Positions 1 to 5,344 of a stretch of 36,178 nucleotides of DNA are shown one piece after another. The position numbers and the translations under genes were made by a program. The stretch covers positions 1-36,178 of the IMG/VR virus record IMGVR_UViG_3300042691_001351; one strand, written 5' to 3'. The DNA comes from a virus. The notes beneath the pieces are model-generated. The model searched no databases, had not been told where the DNA came from, and saw only the letters and a list, made by a program, of their open reading frames with translations. The first letter of the stretch is position 1; each line of letters opens with the position of its first letter.

Positions 1-1993
1 GAGCATTAGCAGTTTGATCTATAATATCCATTGGCATTGCTTCTTGTAGATCAGTTGCCATTTTAGCCACTACATCATCAAAGTTAGCACCAAACTCATC
101 AAACGATTTTTCAAATGGTTTTGCTAGTTCTGCCATGTCTGGACCTTTAACTGTAGTAGCAGTGCCGCCGCTAACTGTAGTTTTAATATCTTGAGATATT
201 TTGTTAAGGTCTAAACTAGGAATTTTAGGCATTTCAAACTTGGGCATTTCCAATTTAGGCATTTCTAATTTGCTAGGCATGCCTGCTGTTATTTTGCTAA
301 AATCTAAATTCTTTGATAAGTTACTAAATGCACTAGCAGCACCTTTGTCCATCATACCTTTAGCAAGATTCATCTGTTGCTCGCCATTTAGAACAACTTC
401 ACCTGGTTTAGTAATTTCTAATATTGCACCAACATCTTCAAACATCTTGCCAGCACCATAGGTACCGCCTGAACGTTTTGCAGGAGTTACTGCATCTACT
501 AATTTTTCAGCACCTTTGCCCACATTACCAGATATTGCTGCTGCTTGATAGCCAACAGCATTCATTGCACTGCCTCTGGGTGCTTCATTATTTTCGTACT
601 GCGCTCTGCCTTTGTTTAACTCTCCTTCTGTTGCACCAATATTTCCTTTTTCTCTAGCGCCTGGAATAAATGCTGATCTTGCACCTAATACTGTATCAGC
701 TAGTTTGTTTAGTGCAGGATTTAAATCTTTCTGGATGGGAACAACTAGGCTATTTTGAATAACACTACCGGCATCTTTAAATCTCTGTTCAGCATTGACC
801 ATGGCTTTAGTTGCGCCAGTTGATGCATCTTGTTCTTTAGTGGCTTTCTCAATAGCCATTTTTCTTATTTCTGCATCGGACTTACCTTTATTCTCAGGAT
901 CTTTCTTTAACAATTCAATGTTATCAGCTAGTGCCTTGTTAGCCATGTACAATCTAGCACCAGTTTCTCCAGCGGCACCTCCAAACGTATTCAACATGGC
1001 TACATTTTGAAAACTAGCATCTTTATTGTTTTTAGCAGATTCATCCATGGCCCTTGCATTGTGCTCAGCAGCTTTTTCAAAATTACCAGACGCTGCTGCT
1101 TGTGCAGCTTTTGCGCTTTCAATACCTGCTCGGCCAGCCATTACCTGTTCATTGGCTGCTTGTTTGCTCATCACCTGACCATAGGTAAATGTTTCTTTAA
1201 ATGACTGCCCTAATCCTAAAGCTTCAGCTTTGGTATATTCTGCAGTAATCTTTGTTTTGTACTCTGCGGCTTCTTTCTCGCCCATGTTACGAGTAGCCTG
1301 CTCTAACTTAATTTGAAAGGCTGCATCTGCTTGCAATTTCTTAGCGCCTTCCATCTGTTCCTGACGACTCTTACCGGTTAACTTGGCAGTTAGGTCCATT
1401 TCATTAGCCAAGGCAGTTGCTGATTCAATTGCAATTTTATCTCGTGCTTCGCCTTTTCGCATGCTGTTACCAATCATGCCAGCTTGCAATGCCAGTGTTT
1501 CATTTAGATCTTTATTAGTAAGACCCATTTGTCTTAGTCTGTCAGTAGTTTCCCCGTACTGGTCAAACATAACCTTACTGGTTTTAGCAAATTCTACAGC
1601 ACCTTGATTAATAGTTCCGCCGAATCCTGCTAGGAAGGTTGAGTTCTTGCCAACTATATCAGCAAGCTCTCCCATTTCCATGCGGGTACCAGCTGCAGCG
1701 GCGCCCATACCAATAATATCATTTCCAAAAGTAATTCCAGAATTTGACAGCTGCCTCCAGGTACCTATGCCTGCAGCCATTTCTTTTTCTATTCGTTCGT
1801 ATGCTTTGCCCAGTGAATCTAGACCTTTTCCTGCTGCTGTTATAGTTCCAGTAAACGCTGTGGTAGGACTTTTCATCAGGTCAAATAATGATCCTGCTTT
1901 TTCTCCCATAGCAGCATTTGACCCACTACCTTTACTGGTTAGCTTGTTTAATGCTTCGGCTATGAGTTTTGCATCTTCTTTTTCTAGTGCCAT
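1..1993 (-). CDS. Tape-measure-like tail protein, C-terminus beyond the left edge
   Basis: An open leftward frame runs from ATG 1993 to the window edge (about 664 codons with no stop). The start is supported by an AGGAAA Shine-Dalgarno 6 nt upstream and a late promoter at 2037-2044. The protein is rich in Ala, Lys, Glu and Met, mostly predicted helical, with Gly/Ala stretches near residues 75-125 and a low-complexity helical core (residues about 200-400), as in phage tape measures. The phrase PGEVVLNGEQ near residue 545 resembles the segment often found close to tape-measure C-termini. A K(L/F)EMP pentapeptide repeat follows. The protein would span the tail tube lumen, set tail length and be ejected on infection. 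It sits divergently beside a gp26-family gene with a frameshift signal, which fits a tail-assembly locus. No sequence match to T4 gp29 is visible, so the assignment rests on composition and context. Another large internal virion protein is the alternative. Confidence 0.6.
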   Translation of the reverse strand, partial: MALEKEDAKLIAEALNKLTSKGSGSNAAMGEKAGSLFDLMKSPTTAFTGTITAAGKGLDSLGKAYERIEKEMAAGIGTWRQLSNSGITFGNDIIGMGAAAAGTRMEMGELADIVGKNSTFLAGFGGTINQGAVEFAKTSKVMFDQYGETTDRLRQMGLTNKDLNETLALQAGMIGNSMRKGEARDKIAIESATALANEMDLTAKLTGKSRQEQMEGAKKLQADAAFQIKLEQATRNMGEKEAAEYKTKITAEYTKAEALGLGQSFKETFTYGQVMSKQAANEQVMAGRAGIESAKAAQAAASGNFEKAAEHNARAMDESAKNNKDASFQNVAMLNTFGGAAGETGARLYMANKALADNIELLKKDPENKGKSDAEIRKMAIEKATKEQDASTGATKAMVNAEQRFKDAGSVIQNSLVVPIQKDLNPALNKLADTVLGARSAFIPGAREKGNIGATEGELNKGRAQYENNEAPRGSAMNAVGYQAAAISGNVGKGAEKLVDAVTPAKRSGGTYGAGKMFEDVGAILEITKPGEVVLNGEQQMNLAKGMMDKGAASAFSNLSKNLDFSKITAGMPSKLEMPKLEMPKFEMPKIPSLDLNKISQDIKTTVSGGTATTVKGPDMAELAKPFEKSFDEFGANFDDVVAKMATDLQEAMPMDIIDQTANA
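227..271 (-). repeat. Three 15-bp tandem units encoding K(L/F)EMP
   Basis: Three adjacent 15-bp units (227-241, 242-256, 257-271) differ at only a few bases and encode a five-residue period of Lys, Leu/Phe, Glu, Met and Pro in the tape-measure-like protein. A fourth, degenerate Met-Pro occurs 18 bp further on. The proline every fifth residue would break helix, giving a short extended linker between the helical body and the C-terminal part. Confidence 0.8.
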
Positions 1994-2019
1994 TATTGTT
2001 TCCTGGGGTAATCTGCGTA

Positions 2020-2027
2020 TATAAATA
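2020..2027 (+). promoter_or_regulatory. T4-type late promoter TATAAATA for the gp26-family gene
   Basis: This is an exact match to the T4 late promoter octamer. By T4 spacing, transcription would start near 2033. That leaves a 22-nt leader containing GGAACT before ATG 2055. It interlocks with the oppositely oriented late promoter at 2037-2044. Confidence 0.75.
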
Positions 2028-2036
2028 CGGATAATA

Positions 2037-2044
2037 TATTTATC
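2037..2044 (-). promoter_or_regulatory. Late promoter GATAAATA for the tape-measure-like gene
   Basis: The leftward strand reads GATAAATA, one base from the T4 octamer. The predicted start is near 2031, giving a 38-nt leader that carries the AGGAAA ribosome site of the gene starting at 1993. Confidence 0.65.
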
Positions 2045-2054
2045 GGAACTAAAA

Positions 2055-2876
2055 ATGAATCATAATCCATTACAGAAGTTTTTTAGACAACCAAAGATCT
2101 ACATCAGTCTTCCTAGTAAAGGGCTGTACTATGAACCAGGAACACTAGTAGGCGACTATAATAATGTTCCTATTTTTGCAATGAGCGGCATGGACGAAAT
2201 CATAATGAAGACTCCAGATGCACTGTTTACTGGTGATGCTACTTCAAAAGTAATAGAAAGTTGCTGCCCGTACATTAAGAATGCTAAACTAATGCCAGCT
2301 GTTGATATTGATGCGTTGCTAGTAGCTATTCGTATTGCTACATTTGGCGATAAAATGAATGTTACTAAAAAATGCGATAACTGTAGCGAAGAAAGTGACT
2401 ATGAAATTGAATTAGGTCGTATTCTTGAATACTTTAGTAACTTAAAGTTTGTTAATAACATTAGTATACTTGAAAATTTAACTATTAAAATTCGTCCCTT
2501 ACAGTACGAAGAAATGAATTATTTTAGTATTGAGAATTTTAAATTACAAAAAACATTATTTCAAACTTCTGACCTGCCCGTAGATGAGCAACAGCAACAA
2601 ATAGATCAACTCTATAAAAATTTATCAGAATTACAGTTGCAGTTATTTCTAACAGCAATTGAATCAGTTCAAGTAGAAAACGAAGTAGTTACTGATAAAG
2701 CATTTATTGAAGAATGGCTTAAAAATGCTGACCGTGAATCATATCAATTGATTAAGAAAAAGCTAGAAGAAAATAAAGAAGTATGGGATATGCCTGTACA
2801 AAAAGTTATTTGTGGTAACTGTAATACAGAAAACACTATTGCTGTTACATTGGATCAATCAAGTTTTTTCGTCTAA
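2055..2876 (+). CDS. 26: gp26-family baseplate hub assembly protein (T4_baseplate family)
   Basis: The 273-aa product has the pattern of the T4 gp26 family (Pfam T4_baseplate): an N-terminal LPSKGLYY motif (residues 19-26), an MDEIIMKTPDALF block (46-58), a paired Cys at 70-71, and the LLVAIRIATFG block (88-98). Two CxxC pairs (C107/C110 and C253/C256) probably bind one zinc ion between the middle and the C-terminus. T4 gp26 is 208 aa, so this is a longer member. The family acts in hub assembly and is not proven to be a major virion part. Its last codons contain a T TTT TTC slippery heptamer in the correct phase and a downstream stem. The gene therefore probably makes two products: the 273-aa form and a 349-aa -1 frameshift fusion. 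It starts 61 bp from, and divergent to, the tape-measure-like gene, a position that recalls the frameshifted tail chaperones of other tailed phages. Confidence 0.82.
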   Translation: MNHNPLQKFFRQPKIYISLPSKGLYYEPGTLVGDYNNVPIFAMSGMDEIIMKTPDALFTGDATSKVIESCCPYIKNAKLMPAVDIDALLVAIRIATFGDKMNVTKKCDNCSEESDYEIELGRILEYFSNLKFVNNISILENLTIKIRPLQYEEMNYFSIENFKLQKTLFQTSDLPVDEQQQQIDQLYKNLSELQLQLFLTAIESVQVENEVVTDKAFIEEWLKNADRESYQLIKKKLEENKEVWDMPVQKVICGNCNTENTIAVTLDQSSFFV

Positions 2877-2944
2877 GGCTCTTGAGACTCACTAACTCTG
2901 AAATTGAAGATTATGTTAGACAGCTTGAAGGTGAGACCAAGAGC
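2864..2944 (+). promoter_or_regulatory. Predicted programmed -1 ribosomal frameshift signal
   Basis: The heptamer T TTT TTC (2864-2870) fits X XXY YYZ exactly in the zero frame of the gp26-family gene, two codons before its stop (taa at 2874-2876). After a 7-nt spacer, GCTCTTG (2878-2884) pairs with CAAGAGC (2938-2944), and CTCAC (2888-2892) pairs with GTGAG (2931-2935). This gives 12 bp with a 3x2 internal loop. The -1 frame is open from 2825 through the junction and continues into the downstream frame to 3103. All three parts of a classical signal (heptamer, spacer, structure) are therefore present. Efficiency cannot be judged from sequence. Confidence 0.8.
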
Positions 2945-3103
2945 ATCAAAGATGATATATTTAGAATCAGTTGGTATATGCGAGGCGGAGTAAACAGTGT
3001 TGATCTATTTCACATGTACTCGTACGAAGATCGCATGATCATGAATGATATTATCAAAGATAATATAGATGCTACGAAGAAAAGCGGTTTAAACTTGGTG
3101 TAA
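2882..3103 (+). CDS. -1 frame extension of the gp26-family protein (73 codons)
   Basis: This short frame encodes a predicted helical peptide with the motif WYMRGG and a C-terminal run ending in KKSGLNLV. It has no good start of its own: the first possible codon is TTG at 2882, it lies inside the predicted frameshift stem, and it has only AAGG at 3-nt spacing upstream. Read through the -1 slip, the junction is S270-F-F-R-L-R-L followed by this segment, giving a 349-aa fusion. It is therefore best annotated as the C-terminal domain of the frameshift product, analogous in layout to the T domain of lambda gpGT. I do not recognise the segment by name; a gp51-like hub-assembly role is possible. Its last 32 bp overlap the end of the convergent 367-aa gene. 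Confidence 0.72.
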   Translation: MRLTNSEIEDYVRQLEGETKSIKDDIFRISWYMRGGVNSVDLFHMYSYEDRMIMNDIIKDNIDATKKSGLNLV

Positions 3104-4175
3104 ATGTTGGGTAAGTAGCACCAGGTTTTTTAGGAATTGCATCTAAAGGATTAGCTTTTCCATTTCGTAATGCACTACCAACTGCATTTACAACTCCTGG
3201 ATTAGCAAAGAAGTCACCGTCTGTTCTAAGAAATCCATCTTTATCAGTGGCTCTAACTGGTCCTATGGTTATAGAATTTGCGGCATCTTTAGCATCGGCT
3301 GCTGCATCAGCCGCAGCACTAGGTGCAATCTTTGATCTAGCAGCATCTGGAACTCCAGGTATATCTTTTCCTGTTTTTTTCTCTAGCCATGCTTCTGCAT
3401 CGTCAATTAATCCTACACCAAATGTTATTGCTGTAGAGACACCCTTGCCTAATAGTATAATGCTGCCGGCAAACTCTTTTAAAAATGCCTTGCCACTATC
3501 AGTTTCAAACCAAAGTAATAATCCAGCGGCGCCTAAACGTCCAAGTGGTTCAACAATTTTACTACCAAATGCTGTAATAATTTTTCCAGGAACACCTAAC
3601 ATAGGCATCATGCTTACTATCTTTCCAAAATTCTTTACTAGTCCTGCGCCAAAGCCTGCAGATAACGCAATACTCAGAGTGGCCATGCCTAGCAATTCTT
3701 CTCTAATAGCAATAGCTTCTGCTCTAGCTTCTTCTTCTGACTTAAATCCTTTGAACTGATTTTCTTCTGGAACCGCAGTGCCTGCTTTAATTGCAGCAGC
3801 AAATGATTCGAGGTCATCTTCAACTACTGTTATTTTAGTCCAGTAATCATATACATAATATCCAATACCTAATAATGAAATTATGTCAAGTAGTTTAGCA
3901 GGAAAACTTTTTACAAGAGCTTGTCCACGTGCTGCCGCATTGCCTACTTCTGCACGTTTAGCAATCATAGCTAGACGTTCTTTTCCTTTAAGACCTTTAA
4001 GAGAATACTTGCCCATACCAAATATATTAGTAGCCTGACGGGCTTTCCTAGCAGCTTGTGTAGCTTTTAATGCTTTTCCTCTTTGATAGGCTTTATATGC
4101 ACCTGTAGCTGCCCCTAAGAATTCTAGAGTAACCTCATTGTTATCAGAACTAGCAGTAATTTCAGTAATCTTCAT
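3072..4175 (-). CDS. Hydrophobic, probable virion or ejected protein of unknown function (367 aa)
   Basis: No family is recognised. After a short N-terminus comes a strongly basic segment (residues about 25-75, many Lys/Arg). Several hydrophobic stretches follow (about 92-110, 165-185, 190-225 and 233-255), then an Ala/Asp-rich linker (about 285-300) and a polar, Pro-rich C-terminus. There is no signal peptide. The mix of a basic DNA-binding-like region and glycine-rich hydrophobic helices suits an internal virion protein that enters membranes during DNA delivery, but this is inference. It has its own late promoter (TATAAATA at 4183-4190) so close to the ATG that the transcript would be nearly leaderless, and no Shine-Dalgarno is visible. 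Its 3' end overlaps the convergent frameshift extension by 32 bp. A rightward antisense frame inside it (3247-3759) is shorter and composition-driven, so this strand is preferred. Confidence 0.7.
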   Translation of the reverse strand: MKITEITASSDNNEVTLEFLGAATGAYKAYQRGKALKATQAARKARQATNIFGMGKYSLKGLKGKERLAMIAKRAEVGNAAARGQALVKSFPAKLLDIISLLGIGYYVYDYWTKITVVEDDLESFAAAIKAGTAVPEENQFKGFKSEEEARAEAIAIREELLGMATLSIALSAGFGAGLVKNFGKIVSMMPMLGVPGKIITAFGSKIVEPLGRLGAAGLLLWFETDSGKAFLKEFAGSIILLGKGVSTAITFGVGLIDDAEAWLEKKTGKDIPGVPDAARSKIAPSAAADAAADAKDAANSITIGPVRATDKDGFLRTDGDFFANPGVVNAVGSALRNGKANPLDAIPKKPGATYPTFTPSLNRFSS

Positions 4176-4182
4176 AGTAGTA

Positions 4183-4190
4183 TATTTATA
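4183..4190 (-). promoter_or_regulatory. T4-type late promoter TATAAATA for the 367-aa gene
   Basis: The leftward strand carries an exact T4 late octamer. With T4 spacing the start would be at about 4177, only 2 nt before ATG 4175. Confidence 0.65.
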
Positions 4191-4213
4191 TTATGATGTA
4201 CTTGCGTACATCT

Positions 4214-4250
4214 GTTCTTCGCTTTGCTCGAACTATTTTTCTTTTTATTT
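4214..4250 (+). terminator. Possible rightward terminator: weak hairpin plus T-rich tract
   Basis: GTTC (4214-4217) pairs with GAAC (4230-4233) around a partly pairing loop. The tract TATTTTTCTTTTTATTT follows at 4234-4250. A stronger 7-bp hairpin (4195-4212) lies just upstream. It would stop rightward transcription that has passed the gp26-family gene before it opposes the early operon. The stem itself is weak. Confidence 0.35.
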
Positions 4251-4639
4251 AATAATGATTAATGCGAAGCATTTAAATATTATCTAGATTGTTCAGTCAC
4301 ACTTTGCCCTTGCGGGCAAAGAAATAAAATCAACATTATCTGAGTTGCACATTTATCACTTAGCGTTACAGCGTTACAGAGGCGGTCATCCGGTACCTCG
4401 AGCTGTGTCTTTATTATGACGGCGGCCCGCATGTATACGCTAACATACATGCAAACGTAGGGTATTTCTCCCTTCTTTTTGCCTTTAATTCCTTGAAACA
4501 ATCAAACCGCGGCAGCTTTGCGATCTTGGTCCTGTAAAGGATACTGATTGAGTGCTCTTAACGGCGAGAGACTACGGATTCCTGCGACCCTGGGTCCAGG
4601 TTTCTTCTGTTCGGCACACGAAATTAGCCTGTGCGAGCT

Positions 4640-5077
4640 TTAACCGTTTAATTGTTTGCCTTTGATATGACTTCCGTGTACACGAACAGCAATGTGTCCA
4701 TTGTAGTAGTCGTCACTTTCGAGAACACGTCTTGTAAATTGTTCTCTTGCCTCTATGTATGAGCATTCAGCCTTTGATGTGCAGTAGTAAAGTATTTCTC
4801 TTTTGAAATTCTCTGCGCCTAGAGTTTCTATATCTTTTGTTAGATGGTCGCTTGAGCCATAGTATTCACGCCAGTCAGAATCAATTTTAGAACGAATCTT
4901 CTTTTTCTTCTTTATGCCGTTTTTTTGTTTTACTGTTTTGTAAGTTGTTTTAGAGAATTTTGCTAATTTCTTGCCTATATATTTGCGACCAGTTATGTTA
5001 TTAGTGATGCAATAAACGAATCCAATACACTCTTCGGGTAGGGTTTCAACTAACGCATTTTGATAATACCATGACAT
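4640..5077 (-). CDS. GIY-YIG-type putative endonuclease
   Basis: The 145-aa product contains the GIY-YIG core: GFVYCIT (residues 19-25) stands for the GIY strand, KYIGKK (32-37) for YIG, and YYGSS lies at 72-76. The expected metal-binding Glu is in YIEAREQF (E109) and the terminal Asn in YYNGH (N126). A Lys-rich insertion (about 50-62) lies between the two core parts. Small free-standing GIY-YIG proteins of this shape are common in T4-like phages and are often labelled Seg-like homing endonucleases. There is no separate DNA-recognition domain, so a housekeeping nuclease role is equally possible. ATG 5077 is chosen over an in-frame TTG at 5080. It is the last gene of the leftward early operon, 3 bp after the preceding gene, with no clear ribosome site of its own, which suggests translational coupling. 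Confidence 0.75.
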   Translation of the reverse strand: MSWYYQNALVETLPEECIGFVYCITNNITGRKYIGKKLAKFSKTTYKTVKQKNGIKKKKKIRSKIDSDWREYYGSSDHLTKDIETLGAENFKREILYYCTSKAECSYIEAREQFTRRVLESDDYYNGHIAVRVHGSHIKGKQLNG

Positions 5078-5080
5078 CAA

Positions 5081-5344
5081 CTAGTTAGTATCTGTGCCTT
5101 TATCTGCCTGTTGTTTTTGAGCGAGCTGTTGTGCTCTGTATGCGGGTGATTTAATTTTTGGTTTAAGCCTACGTGTTTCTAATATTTCTACTCTAAGTTT
5201 GCTGGCAATTCGTCTAATTTCTGACAAATGTGCGCGAGATCGCATACCACTGGCATGCGACTCTGTAGTTGCCCACGTTTGATAGTCTTCAAAGTAAGCT
5301 CTAAATTCTTTCAACAGTTGATCGTGCAACTCATCATACTTCAT
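5081..5344 (-). CDS. Small basic Hc1-like protein (87 aa), function unknown
   Basis: A small helical protein with an acidic first helix, then the segment SGMRSRAHLSEIRRIASKLR (residues about 32-51) and a Lys/Arg/Gln-rich tail. The middle segment resembles the short histone-H1-like (Hc1) helical motif that occurs in many T4-like phages of aquatic bacteria, in which an alternating Arg/Ala helix is followed by a basic tail. Nucleic-acid binding is therefore plausible but unproven. Its start codon overlaps the stop of gene 46 by one base (TAATG), so it is translationally coupled to the recombination genes and would be made early. It may modulate DNA handling by gp46/47, but that is only inferred from position. 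Confidence 0.65.
   Translation of the reverse strand: MKYDELHDQLLKEFRAYFEDYQTWATTESHASGMRSRAHLSEIRRIASKLRVEILETRRLKPKIKSPAYRAQQLAQKQQADKGTDTN

Larger units (their letters stand above)
4176..4639. other. 464-bp gene-free, hairpin-rich, GC-richer region
   Basis: No convincing gene lies here. Perfect inverted repeats occur at 4195-4212 (7 bp), 4261-4273 (5 bp), 4302-4321 (8 bp) and 4429-4452 (8 bp). Read on the leftward strand, the first and third close with GCAA tetraloops (GNRA type), a sign of RNA selected for structure. A tandem GCGTTACA pair lies at 4363-4378. The part from about 4360 to 4640 is clearly richer in G and C than the surrounding genes. A leftward noncoding RNA between the early operon and the 367-aa gene is possible. 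I found no tRNA, tmRNA or complete group I intron core. Confidence 0.5.

Noticed and set aside
2882-2884. Independent TTG start for the 73-codon frame
   Set aside because: The codon is buried in the predicted frameshift stem and only AAGG at 3-nt spacing precedes it. Frameshifting explains the frame better.
3247-3759. Rightward 170-codon frame inside the 367-aa gene
   Set aside because: It is the antisense shadow of an Ala/Gly-rich gene, and the opposite strand gives a longer frame with a promoter.
4110-4175. Prohead-protease capsid-targeting peptide at the start of the 367-aa protein
   Set aside because: The N-terminus MKITEITA lacks a clean (L/I)xE followed by A, S or G cleavage site within the first 20 residues.
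4302-4321. 8-bp GC-rich hairpin as an intrinsic terminator
   Set aside because: The flanking A-rich run is on the wrong side for either strand, with no T run following the stem. It is treated as a structural hairpin instead.
4392-4402. GGTACC and CTCGAG side by side, like a cloning polylinker
   Set aside because: Only two overlapping palindromes occur with no further vector sequence. Natural chance is the simpler explanation.
4280-4501. Leftward 73-codon frame in the intergenic region
   Set aside because: It crosses perfect hairpins, has odd composition (many Cys, Met and Val in no pattern), no ribosome site and no family resemblance. It is better explained as chance in a GC-richer stretch.
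4500-4540. rRNA-like words (leftward GCTGCCGCGG and AAGGAATTAAAG)
   Set aside because: They resemble small-subunit rRNA words, but in rRNA these lie hundreds of bases apart; here they are adjacent and out of context.
4555-4600. Group I intron core (GAGAGACTACGG resembles the conserved R element)
   Set aside because: No matching TAGTC-containing S element follows, and the other core elements are absent.
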